A DNA stretch of 64,000 nt from Victivallis sp. Marseille-Q1083. GTDB lineage: Bacteria > Verrucomicrobiota > Lentisphaeria > Victivallales > Victivallaceae. The stretch spans positions 1,116,001 to 1,180,000 of the forward strand of contig NZ_CAHJXL010000001.1 in assembly GCF_903645315.1 (NCBI RefSeq). The letters are read 5' to 3'. A model generated the notes under the pieces. The model made no database searches. It was not told the origin of the DNA and saw nothing but the letters and a program-made list of their open reading frames with translations. The position numbers were made by a program, and so were the translations under genes. Of this stretch, positions 1 through 7,484 are shown in pieces (within the stretch, counting starts at the first letter, position 1; every line of letters begins with the position of its first letter).

Positions 1-734
1 TCCAGCAATTCCGGTTCGGGCGGCACGCCATCAATATCCGGCGTCCGGTCGAGCTTGACGAACGGCACGCCGGCGGCGGCCTGCTGCAACTCCGGCGGAA
101 CCCCGTCGACCGCCGGCTCGACCGGCTCGGCGTCGCCCCAGACATACACCTCATTGACCCCGAAATCACGCCCGGCATTGACGACGGCCAGATAGCGGCC
201 CTGAACCGCCGCAAACGGGATACGCAGCACATGCTGATCGCGGTTGAAATCGCCGATCGCATAGGGGTGTTCGGTCGGAATTTCCCGGTAGCGGCTGCCA
301 TCGTCGCTGACCAGCAGTTTCACCTTCACTTTCGGCAATTCGACCGGACAGATGCAGACACCGGTCACCGTATCGACCGTCGCGCAGAGATCGACCTCGG
401 TAAAGGTACATTGCTGTTTGAAGTCGAAAACGATCCGCATCCCGGGCGTTTCGGCGGCGGCCGGAATCCGGATGTATTCGTATTCATACATATAACCGTC
501 ATTCAGCAGCCGTTCCGGTTTGGCCGCCGGCGACAACTTCGGTTGCACTCCTTCGAAACGGTATTCCAGACCGGTCGTCACGGCGTTTTCATTCAGAAAC
601 GTCGGATTGTTCGACAGCAACTTGCCCGGCAGCTCAGCCGGACTGCCGTCAATGAACCGGTAGCCGCCGGCGCCGGCCGAAAAGGCACCGCACAGCAACA
701 AGGCCGTCGGGAAGATAGTACGGAAAAAGCGCAT
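1..734 (-). CDS. secreted protein with discoidin-like domain (partial, C-terminus outside window)
   Basis: The reverse strand is open from the ATG at 734 to the window edge, so about 244 residues are seen and the C-terminus is missing. It starts with a Sec signal peptide (MRFFRTIFPTALLLCGAFSAGAG), shown here only to name the charged start, hydrophobic core and small-residue cleavage region. GGAG lies about 10 nt upstream of the ATG. Residues about 30-180 alternate strand-like segments and include VKVKLLVSDDGSRYREIP and GRYLAVVNAG, which resemble F5/8 type C (discoidin) carbohydrate-binding sandwiches. After about residue 185 a Pro-rich linker follows. It lies 85 nt downstream of a pseudopilin gene on the same strand, the same pairing seen twice more in the next 11 kb. 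Function is probably extracellular glycan binding or degradation; the catalytic part, if any, is not in view. Confidence 0.75.
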   Translation of the reverse strand, partial: MRFFRTIFPTALLLCGAFSAGAGGYRFIDGSPAELPGKLLSNNPTFLNENAVTTGLEYRFEGVQPKLSPAAKPERLLNDGYMYEYEYIRIPAAAETPGMRIVFDFKQQCTFTEVDLCATVDTVTGVCICPVELPKVKVKLLVSDDGSRYREIPTEHPYAIGDFNRDQHVLRIPFAAVQGRYLAVVNAGRDFGVNEVYVWGDAEPVEPAVDGVPPELQQAAAGVPFVKLDRTPDIDGVPPEPELL

Positions 735-818
735 AGCGATAATTCTCCAGATTAGGAAGTGTAAGACACCACACTGTCCGGCCCGGAAGCGGGACCGGAC
801 AAAAGCTCGGTCTTTATA

Positions 819-1544
819 TCAGTACAGGTATTTGCCGCCGGAATAATAGGGCCGGAAATACTTGTACAGATTGTCTTTCGTGACCATCTCAATCGGCCGC
901 CAGGCGCGGGCGCTGCCGTCCATATTGGAAACATTGAAACGGTCCTCGTGACGGACGCCGATCAGGTTCCAGCCGTTGCCGGCATAACCGGGACCGGAAA
1001 AACCATAGCTGGTCAAATCGACGCCGACGATCGCGCAATCAATGTTGGTCCAGCCGGCGCCGGGCGCATCACCGGGTACGGAATCGGCGAAGAAAATCGG
1101 CGTTGAACCGTATTCGGCCCCCAGCGACAACATCGAAGTAAGCTTGACCGGGGGGCGGGGGCCGTCGCAGGAAATGCCCCAGGTGCGAACATTGTGCCCA
1201 ATGCTGACATTCGGACTACGCAAATCAGGCTCCCATTCGTGACCGCTGGCAGATGGACAGAGGAACACCTCGCCGGCAATGCCGTACTCCCGATTCAGGT
1301 AAGTGGGCCAGTAACGCGAAATCTTCAAAGCATCGACATACGGGTAGGCCTCCATCGCATAATCGTCATAGTCGAGCGCATACAACTGCTGGACGGTGCC
1401 GAGCTGCTTCATATTGCCGATGCATTTGATCGACAGTGCCTTGGATTTCGCTTTGCCCAACGCCGGCAGCAGCATGCTGGCGAGTATCGCAATAATGGCA
1501 ATCACGACGAGGAGTTCAATCAGTGTGAAAGCTGTTTTTTTCAT
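819..1544 (-). CDS. type II secretion-like pseudopilin (prepilin N-terminal cleavage motif, H-X9-DG protein)
   Basis: A 241-residue protein beginning [14 protein letters not shown], the prepilin peptidase recognition site followed by one hydrophobic helix. The open frame extends 9 codons further up, but the ATG at 1544 is preceded by AGGAG at good spacing, so that start is chosen. The C-terminal part carries [13 protein letters not shown], that is H, nine residues, DG, the signature of the very expanded H-X9-DG pseudopilin family of Lentisphaerota and Planctomycetota. After processing it should sit in the inner membrane with its globular part in the periplasm, possibly in a pseudopilus. It precedes a secreted protein gene by 85 nt and is likely co-transcribed with it from two promoters just upstream. 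Confidence 0.9.
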   Translation of the reverse strand: MKKTAFTLIELLVVIAIIAILASMLLPALGKAKSKALSIKCIGNMKQLGTVQQLYALDYDDYAMEAYPYVDALKISRYWPTYLNREYGIAGEVFLCPSASGHEWEPDLRSPNVSIGHNVRTWGISCDGPRPPVKLTSMLSLGAEYGSTPIFFADSVPGDAPGAGWTNIDCAIVGVDLTSYGFSGPGYAGNGWNLIGVRHEDRFNVSNMDGSARAWRPIEMVTKDNLYKYFRPYYSGGKYLY

Positions 1545-1643
1545 TTTCTTCTCCTGTTTTTTCGGTTTCAACGATTGTACTGTCGGGAACTTTTTTAAAA
1601 TATACCATACATACCAATAGCATTTCCATATGGCGTTATTTGA

Positions 1644-1672
1644 ATATTAGCAAAAAAATGTCGCTTTGTCAA
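1644..1672 (-). promoter_or_regulatory. sigma70 promoter P1 of the pseudopilin operon
   Basis: On the minus strand TTGACA (1667-1672), a 17-nt spacer and TAATAT (1644-1649) match the sigma70 consensus. It lies about 100 nt upstream of the pseudopilin start, with an operator-like ATACCAT repeat immediately downstream. Confidence 0.7.
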
Positions 1673-1747
1673 TCCCCCTAATCGATTTCTAATTGATTTC
1701 TTCGATAAAATATCCAGATATACCATATACGAGATGCCATCAGGAAA

Positions 1748-1776
1748 AGTATAGCAAAAAAATATCGCTTTGTCAA
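1748..1776 (-). promoter_or_regulatory. sigma70 promoter P2 of the pseudopilin operon
   Basis: On the minus strand TTGACA (1771-1776), a 17-nt spacer and TATACT (1748-1753). Its sequence and that of P1 are near copies over about 30 nt (both have GGGGGATTGACAAAGCGA on the minus strand), so the promoter was duplicated in tandem about 104 nt apart. Confidence 0.75.
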
Positions 1777-1959
1777 TCCCCCAACCGCCATATAATCGAT
1801 TTATTTGCGGAAAAAATCTTTTCCGGCCGCATCAATATATACCATAGATACCAATTTTGCATTTTTTTGCTTCCGCGCCTTGAAAAATGCCCGATATCAT
1901 TTATTCTGATATGATATGCGCTCCATCCAAATCAAAAGAAAAACCAGGAGACCGATGAG

Positions 1960-3990
1960 ATGAACTTTCCATTTCTCTGTCTGATCATGCCGGCGGCCAT
2001 GCTGTCCTTCGCCGGAGAACCGGCCGCCGTTTCGCTGCAGGATCGTCCCGGCTGCATTGAAATCAGCATAGATGCCGGCCGGGATTGTCAAGCCGGGGAT
2101 ATTGCGCTCTACATCGACAACGACGACTGGCGTCCCAGCGGCTGGCGCGGACCGGACAACGACTGGCAATGCGGCGCCGACCTCCAGATCCGAAACGGCG
2201 TCGCCCGCTGGTGGTGGGGCGAAACGCTGGAATCGGGGGACTGGGGCAACGGCATGGAGCTGCCGGTTCGGTTCGATGGCCGGATATTGACCATCACGGT
2301 GCCGGACGACCGTTACCTGCTGAAGCGGGAAACCACCGTCCGGGCGGTGGCGATGATCGGCGCCGAGTCCGTACCGGCAGATCCGGGCAGGGAAACGCTG
2401 AGCTGGGAAATCGCGCCGCCGCCGTTTCCGGAAATCAAAGCGCCGGTGCCGGTGCCGCCGCCGGGCCGCCCCGAACCGCCCGGCGAACCGCTGACGCGCC
2501 GGGAATTCCGCGGCTTTTACGCCGATGAGCCGGAGGGACGGGACGGCCTGCGCAATCCGGAGCGCGGCTTGCGGACGATGACTTACTGCGGCGAACTCCC
2601 CGCCCCCGGCCGACCGCGGCCCCGACCGGCGGAGCTGGGCTGGCTGACCCGTTATCCGCAAACGACGCTGCTGCAGGCTTACTGCTGGCTGACCGATTAT
2701 TATGACCGGCCGCTGCCGGAATCGAAACTGGCCGCGCTGCGGCGCGATCTGGCGGGATTCCGCGCCGCCGGCGTCAAACTGCTGCTGCGGTTCGCTTATG
2801 AACGCTCGCACCTGGAACACGGCGCCGGTCCAGACCAGGCGCACATCCTGCAGCATATGCGGCAATTGCGGGAAGTGGTGGCGAATTACGCCGACGTCAT
2901 CTATGTCCTGCAGGCCGGTTTCATCGGCGCGTACGGCGAATGGCATACTTCCGCGCAGGGCCTGGACCAGGACAACGCCGCCAAACGGCGGATCTTCACC
3001 GCGTTCGGCACCGAATTGCTGCCGGAGAACCGGATGACCCAACTGCGGGTACCGTCCTACAAGCGGACGGTGTTCGGCCAGCCGGCCTGGGCCGACTACC
3101 GGTTCGTCACCGCCGCCACCGGGTTCGACGGTTCATTGCGCAGCCGCACCGGGTTCGCCAACGACGGTTTCGGTGCCGATCCGACCGAAGGGGGCACCTG
3201 GACCGAACCGCCTTATTTCGGCAATCCGGGCAATCCGGAATTCGATATGATGACGCGCGAATCGGCTTTCGTCGCCGTCGACGGCGAACTGTTCTGCGAC
3301 AATTTCGGCGGCATGGTGCCGGCGCTGTGGGCGCTGGAACGCCTGCGGCTGCACCATTACACCAGTCTGGGTTACATCCACAGCAACGCGGAAGCCGGCA
3401 GCAGCGGTCAGGAGTGGACTTTCGACCGCTGGCGGCGGACGCCGTTGTCGCCGGATTCGCTGCTGCGGCGGCAGTTGCCGATTTCCGATCGCTATTTCCG
3501 GAACTCGGACGGTTCGCCGGCCGAACGGACCGTGCTCGAATACCTGCGCGACCATCTCGGCTACCGGCTGGAACTGCAGTCGGCGGCATACCGCAGCCGT
3601 CTGGCGGCCGGCGGCACGCTGGAGCTGGACCTCGACGTCATCAACCGCGGTTTCGCCGTGCCGATCAACCCACGGACTTTGTATGTGACGCTGCAGCAGG
3701 ACAACGGCGAATTTTACGCCCTGCCGACGCCGGTCGACATCCGCCGCTGGCAGCCGTTCGCGCCGGACGATCCGGCCTTTACGCCGCTCCGGTACCGGGC
3801 CGCGATCCGGATCCCGGTGCCGGATGATCTGCCGCCGGGCGAATACGGTTTGGGACTGCGGTTGCCGGACGAATCGCAAAATCTGCGCGACGACGGCAAT
3901 TTCATGCTCCGGTTCGCCAACGGCGATCTCGAATACGATCCGGCCACCGGCATCCATACCTTCGGCAGATTGACCGTGACGCCGAAATAA
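1960..3990 (+). CDS. secreted DUF4874/DUF4832 domain protein, putative glycoside hydrolase-like
   Basis: A 676-residue protein with signal peptide (about residues 1-18, ending SFAGEP) and AGGAG 9 nt before the ATG. Residues about 20-145 form a beta-rich N-terminal domain. From about 190 to 410 the text LRNPERGLR, LLRFAYERSH and GFIGAYGEWHTS is typical of DUF4874, a TIM-barrel-like family with conserved E/W residues reminiscent of glycosidases. The C-terminal 250 residues, including the beta-rich stretch near 560-676, fit DUF4832. Biochemical function of this family is not established; extracellular polysaccharide processing is inferred from the neighbours. It is divergent from the pseudopilin operon and shares its operator region. 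Confidence 0.85.
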   Translation: MNFPFLCLIMPAAMLSFAGEPAAVSLQDRPGCIEISIDAGRDCQAGDIALYIDNDDWRPSGWRGPDNDWQCGADLQIRNGVARWWWGETLESGDWGNGMELPVRFDGRILTITVPDDRYLLKRETTVRAVAMIGAESVPADPGRETLSWEIAPPPFPEIKAPVPVPPPGRPEPPGEPLTRREFRGFYADEPEGRDGLRNPERGLRTMTYCGELPAPGRPRPRPAELGWLTRYPQTTLLQAYCWLTDYYDRPLPESKLAALRRDLAGFRAAGVKLLLRFAYERSHLEHGAGPDQAHILQHMRQLREVVANYADVIYVLQAGFIGAYGEWHTSAQGLDQDNAAKRRIFTAFGTELLPENRMTQLRVPSYKRTVFGQPAWADYRFVTAATGFDGSLRSRTGFANDGFGADPTEGGTWTEPPYFGNPGNPEFDMMTRESAFVAVDGELFCDNFGGMVPALWALERLRLHHYTSLGYIHSNAEAGSSGQEWTFDRWRRTPLSPDSLLRRQLPISDRYFRNSDGSPAERTVLEYLRDHLGYRLELQSAAYRSRLAAGGTLELDLDVINRGFAVPINPRTLYVTLQQDNGEFYALPTPVDIRRWQPFAPDDPAFTPLRYRAAIRIPVPDDLPPGEYGLGLRLPDESQNLRDDGNFMLRFANGDLEYDPATGIHTFGRLTVTPK

Positions 3991-4113
3991 CCGGTTCACG
4001 CGGCGGAATTGCTGATCGCCCGGAGGGCTTGCACTTAGCGGCGGAATTGCCGGCGCTAAAAAAAATTTCGCCCGTTGGACATGGGCGGCCAGCGGATTCC
4101 GCCTGCTGAACCG

Positions 4114-4146
4114 CGTCCGGGTACGCCCCGGAGCGGTAGCTTTTTT
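4114..4146 (+). terminator. possible rho-independent terminator after the DUF4832 gene
   Basis: A CCGGG/CCCGG stem with 5-nt loop, extended by CGT/GCG past a bulge, is followed five nt later by TTTTTT. The stem is modest, so this is a weak call. The rest of 3991-4198 shows no gene. Confidence 0.35.
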
Positions 4147-4198
4147 AGGTCCGGAAAACCTGTCTCGGCTTTTTCGGTGAACGGCCGGCAATGACCGT

Positions 4199-6442
4199 TC
4201 ACCGCCTCGGCAGCAGGATCAGCCGGTCGATCCAGATATTCTTCACCGCCGGATTGACGACCGGGGCGATGAAAATGCACATCCCCTTCTGCAATTTCAC
4301 CGGCCCGAATTCGACCGCTCGATAAGTTGGACCGGCTATCGTTCCGGCCGGAAAATCCTTCGAATTTTCCAGCCGGGCATTCCAGTCGTAGGTTCCAATC
4401 CGGATCGCGTCGCCGGACGGTTGATCGCTGTCGCAGCGGACCTCGACGTAAAGCTCGAATTCGCCCTCGGGCCAGTCGAAACTCTGAACGTACCAATCAT
4501 TGTGGGTGTTCGGCATCCGAACCGCATACCCCAGGCTGGCGGCGGGATCCGCCGTCCGGAACAGTTCCCGGTTCAAGGCGTACAGATCGGCAATCCGGCC
4601 GACCGCCCAGGCATGATACGGTCTACCGGCCGCCACCGCCGGCGCCGGACCGTCATCGGCCAACGGCTGACCGCTGCGCAGTTGAAACCGCCATTCCAAT
4701 TGCTCGGCCCAATGTTCCGGCGTCAGGCCGCCCTCGTTGAGCCGATCCACACCGGCAAGCCGGATATTCTCCAGCGTCGCCGCCAGCACCTCGCGATAAT
4801 CGAGTTCCGTTCCGTCGAACAGTTCCGGCCGCTCCAGCAGCGCGCAACCGGCCGGAACGGCCGCCGCCGCCACCCGGGCGCCGTAAACCGGATCGTCCTG
4901 AAACTGCCGGCAGGCCGCCGCCATCGTCCGCCACGCCTGCAGCAATGTCGCGCCATCCAGCCACTCCGCCGTCGATTTGGCATAGCAATCGGCCTGCGTC
5001 TCCGGATGACGTTCGAGCGCCGCCAGCATCGAATCGAGGTAGTTGCGGACAGCACCGGCCGCCGGTCCGTAGTAGCCGGCGACAAACTCATCGATCAGGG
5101 CATCGGTATCGCGGTCGGGATTCCACAACAGCTTGCCGAGCAGCCAGACCCGCAGATCGCCGAGGTCGGCAATCCGGCCGCCGCCGTTCCAGGCGCCCTG
5201 TTCGTAAATATCGACCGCCCCGCAATCGCGGAACAGCCGCAGGTCCGCCGCGATGGTATGCCAATTCGGATGCGGCTGGTAATATTTGGCAAAATCGGTG
5301 ACATAGTTCCAGATCATCAACTGCCGGGCAGCCCGATGCCAGCCGGTCAAATCTTCGACCAACGCCCGGTTGGCGCCGGCAGTCAGCGGCTGAAAACTCC
5401 TCGCTTCGATCGTACAATACCGGACGATGACATTGTCCAGCGGCCGGACGGTTTCCGGCGGCGTCCGGGTATATTGGTAGCCGAGCGTTTCGACCAGCAC
5501 GCCGGGAAACTCCTTTGCCACCGCCGCGGCCACCTCATTGACCGCATCGAGCAGCAGGTCGGCCTGGTTGCCGCGGACGGCCACCCAGGCGGCGCACCTT
5601 GCGCACTGGCAGAAATTGAGGTTGTCATTCTGCGAAACCGAAACATAACGGCAGCCGTCACCGTCGGAGCGCAGCCATTGCAGCACATTCGCGGTCAACT
5701 CCCGGCGCAATTCCGGATTGGTCAAACAGAGCTGGTAATGCAAATTCAACCGCCTGCCGTTCCGCTCGGCAAACCATTCCGGATGACGTTCGTAATATTT
5801 GCCGGCCGGCATCAGCGGCTGGGTGTCGCTGAAGGTGTGAACGCCGCCGAGCAGCCGGACGCCGCCGCCCCACTCGGGAAAACCGCCGGTGCCGTTGCAG
5901 CGGAGACGGGCCGTGAATGCCGGCGTCCGGTACGCCAGATCATACCCCGCCGAGCGGACCGCAAACGCCGGGACGGAGCGTTCATCCAGCTGCGGCAGCT
6001 CAAGCAGCTCCCGCTTCGGGACATCGGTCGCCTCCGCCGTCCAGAAACGAACGCCGAACCGGGTTTCCAGCAGCTCATAAACCGCATACAGCGTCCCGCG
6101 CGGCCGGTCACCGGCCAGATAGAGGCTGTCGCCGACCGTCTTCAACCGGATTTCATCCGGCTTCAATGTTCGCCAATCGGCGACGCCGAGCGCCACGGCG
6201 GTTTCCTTCGATTGGCCGACGTAGATGGCCGGGCCGTCGGCCCCGGCGACGATCGGCAGCTCGACGCCGCTGATTTCAGCTAGAAAATGCTGCAGTTCCC
6301 CGGCGGCGGTCCGTTCCGCCGGAACGGCATCCGGCGCAACGACGATCCGATAATCGCTCCGGCCGTTTTCGATCAGCGGCGTCATCGCCGGTACCGCCTC
6401 GGCCGTCAGCAACAGAAGCGAAAACATCGCGATAACTCTCAT
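4199..6442 (-). CDS. secreted DUF4838 domain protein with GH67 N-terminal-like domain
   Basis: About 747 residues from the ATG at 6442, which begins a signal peptide MRVIAMFSLLLLTAEAVPA. An alternative ATG at 6466 overlaps the end of the preceding pseudopilin gene and would add eight residues. Residues about 20-135 (RIVVAPDAVPAERTAAGEL, then YVGQS and the GRFGVR-like VRFWTA) match the alpha-glucuronidase GH67 N-terminal fold. The centre carries KYYERHPEWFAERNG, SVSQNDN, the CQCARC cluster and LMIWNYVTDF, all characteristic of DUF4838. The last 150 residues look like a beta-sandwich binding domain. It is probably a secreted glycan-active protein; activity is unknown. The gene is 13 nt from the upstream pseudopilin gene, so the two form an operon. 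Confidence 0.88.
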   Translation of the reverse strand: MRVIAMFSLLLLTAEAVPAMTPLIENGRSDYRIVVAPDAVPAERTAAGELQHFLAEISGVELPIVAGADGPAIYVGQSKETAVALGVADWRTLKPDEIRLKTVGDSLYLAGDRPRGTLYAVYELLETRFGVRFWTAEATDVPKRELLELPQLDERSVPAFAVRSAGYDLAYRTPAFTARLRCNGTGGFPEWGGGVRLLGGVHTFSDTQPLMPAGKYYERHPEWFAERNGRRLNLHYQLCLTNPELRRELTANVLQWLRSDGDGCRYVSVSQNDNLNFCQCARCAAWVAVRGNQADLLLDAVNEVAAAVAKEFPGVLVETLGYQYTRTPPETVRPLDNVIVRYCTIEARSFQPLTAGANRALVEDLTGWHRAARQLMIWNYVTDFAKYYQPHPNWHTIAADLRLFRDCGAVDIYEQGAWNGGGRIADLGDLRVWLLGKLLWNPDRDTDALIDEFVAGYYGPAAGAVRNYLDSMLAALERHPETQADCYAKSTAEWLDGATLLQAWRTMAAACRQFQDDPVYGARVAAAAVPAGCALLERPELFDGTELDYREVLAATLENIRLAGVDRLNEGGLTPEHWAEQLEWRFQLRSGQPLADDGPAPAVAAGRPYHAWAVGRIADLYALNRELFRTADPAASLGYAVRMPNTHNDWYVQSFDWPEGEFELYVEVRCDSDQPSGDAIRIGTYDWNARLENSKDFPAGTIAGPTYRAVEFGPVKLQKGMCIFIAPVVNPAVKNIWIDRLILLPRR

Positions 6443-6455
6443 GCCCGCGTTCCGT

Positions 6456-7184
6456 TCAATTGGCATATTCCCGGCCGACGCCGCCGGAGATGATATGGGT
6501 GAAATCCCGCTCGCGGAGCTCGCCGACCGTCTGCGCCGCGACATGACCGTCGCCGAATGCGACGTTGCCGGAATTGCCGTGATTCATGCTGATCCCGGAA
6601 TTTTCGGTAAAAGCCTCCGGCAGGAAACGGTAAAAATCATAACCGGCATACGCTCCGGCGGTGGTCATCGTATCGGCAAAGACCGGAATCTCGGTCGGCG
6701 CCTTCATCTTCGACAGGATGAAAAACTGCCGGGTGTAATCCGGGCTGACCATGAAATCCCCCCATTCCTCCTTGTGATTGTCATAGTAGTTCCCCCCGCC
6801 CGGCATGCAGAGATAACCGTAAGTCCGCCACGGCCAGATCCAGTAATGCTCGATATCCGGCGAAACATTCGTGATGCCCGGACAGGAGACCACATGCCGG
6901 TCCAGATAGGTGGCGGTGTCGAGCTTGTCGTTGTCGGCCAGCGCCAGCGCCCACGGAATATCATAGGCACTGCCGGTTCCGTAATAATACAGCAGTATGG
7001 TGTCGTTGTAATCGTTGGCATAAAGTTGGGCGCCCAGCCCGACCTGTTTCAAGTTGCTGGTACATTTGACGGCCAACGCTTTCTGCTTGGCTTTGCCGAG
7101 CGCCGGCAGCAGCATGCTGGCAAGTATCGCAATAATAGCAATAACTACCAGCAATTCAATCAATGTAAAATTCTTTAACTTCAT
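6456..7184 (-). CDS. type II secretion-like pseudopilin (H-X9-DG protein)
   Basis: A 242-residue pseudopilin starting [14 protein letters not shown]. The frame is open for 37 more codons, but AGGA five nt before the ATG at 7184 and the position of the prepilin motif fix this start. The C-terminal part contains [14 protein letters not shown], matching H-X9-DG. It is read with the DUF4838 gene 13 nt downstream, or 10 nt overlapping if that gene uses its earlier start. A promoter lies at 7302-7330 and a structured 5' leader of over 100 nt precedes the start. Confidence 0.9.
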   Translation of the reverse strand: MKLKNFTLIELLVVIAIIAILASMLLPALGKAKQKALAVKCTSNLKQVGLGAQLYANDYNDTILLYYYGTGSAYDIPWALALADNDKLDTATYLDRHVVSCPGITNVSPDIEHYWIWPWRTYGYLCMPGGGNYYDNHKEEWGDFMVSPDYTRQFFILSKMKAPTEIPVFADTMTTAGAYAGYDFYRFLPEAFTENSGISMNHGNSGNVAFGDGHVAAQTVGELRERDFTHIISGGVGREYAN

Positions 7185-7226
7185 TTTTCCTGTACTCCAT
7201 TTCATTTGGCGGTCGAATCGTTTTTT

Positions 7227-7256
7227 GAAACTGCAGTTTCCCCGCCTTCGGGCGGG
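7227..7256 (-). promoter_or_regulatory. structured 5' leader: perfect palindrome abutting a GC hairpin
   Basis: GAAACTGCAGTTTC at 7227-7240 is a perfect 14-nt palindrome. It directly abuts CCCGCC-TTCG-GGCGGG at 7241-7256, a perfect 6-bp stem. Both lie in the expected 5' untranslated region of the pseudopilin gene, about 45-70 nt upstream of its start. They could be an operator plus an attenuating or stabilising hairpin. Confidence 0.5.
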
Positions 7257-7301
7257 CTGGAATCGTTTGTTCATCATCCGGATTTCCGATCCCATGTAAG
7301 A

Positions 7302-7330
7302 ATAATACCAAATTATTCGACAAGAGTCAA
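7302..7330 (-). promoter_or_regulatory. sigma70 promoter of the second pseudopilin operon
   Basis: Minus strand TTGACT (7325-7330), 17-nt spacer, TATTAT (7302-7307). The upstream GGGGGATTGAC context is shared with P1 and P2 near 1.7 kb, so these promoters have a common origin. Confidence 0.75.
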
Positions 7331-7408
7331 TCCCCCCGCCTGTTTTTTTTTCATATTTTTATTTCCCCCTCCAGGGCCCCGGCACCCGGCAAAGGCCGGT
7401 TTTGACCT

Positions 7409-7449
7409 AAAAAAGTGCCCCCGGAAGTTGGACAAACTTTCGGGGGCAC
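7409..7449 (-). terminator. strong rho-independent terminator
   Basis: A 15-bp stem (GTGCCCCCG paired with CGGGGGCAC, extended by GAAGTT/AACTTT pairing) with a five-nt loop lies at 7415-7449. On the minus strand it is followed by TTTTTT (7409-7414). It ends the transcript of the large gene at 7485-10703. Confidence 0.9.
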
Positions 7450-7484
7450 GTCAAAACGGAAGCGGTGTTTCGGCACCGGCCGGG

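Larger units (their letters stand above)
1600..1856. promoter_or_regulatory. three ATACCAT operator-like repeats in the divergent intergenic region
   Basis: The region between the divergent genes at 1544 and 1960 holds three related sites: ATATACCATACATACCAATA at 1600-1619, ATATACCATATACGAG from 1718, and ATATACCATAGATACCAATT at 1837-1856. Sites 1 and 3 have two half-sites ATACCA spaced 8 nt apart; site 2 keeps one clear half. Site 1 lies just downstream of the proximal minus-strand promoter and site 2 just downstream of the distal one, a layout fitting repression. The regulator is unknown; LacI or GntR family members are plausible. The rest of this 415-nt gap is AT-rich with no gene. Confidence 0.6.

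Noticed and set aside
166-411. 81-codon minus-strand frame inside the first gene
   Set aside because: It lies in another frame of the partial secreted protein, which has a signal peptide and continuous coding pattern to the window edge.
4421-6283. 620-codon plus-strand frame antisense to the DUF4838 gene
   Set aside because: No motif or start signal; low-complexity Arg/Pro/Gln composition typical of antisense GC-rich frames.
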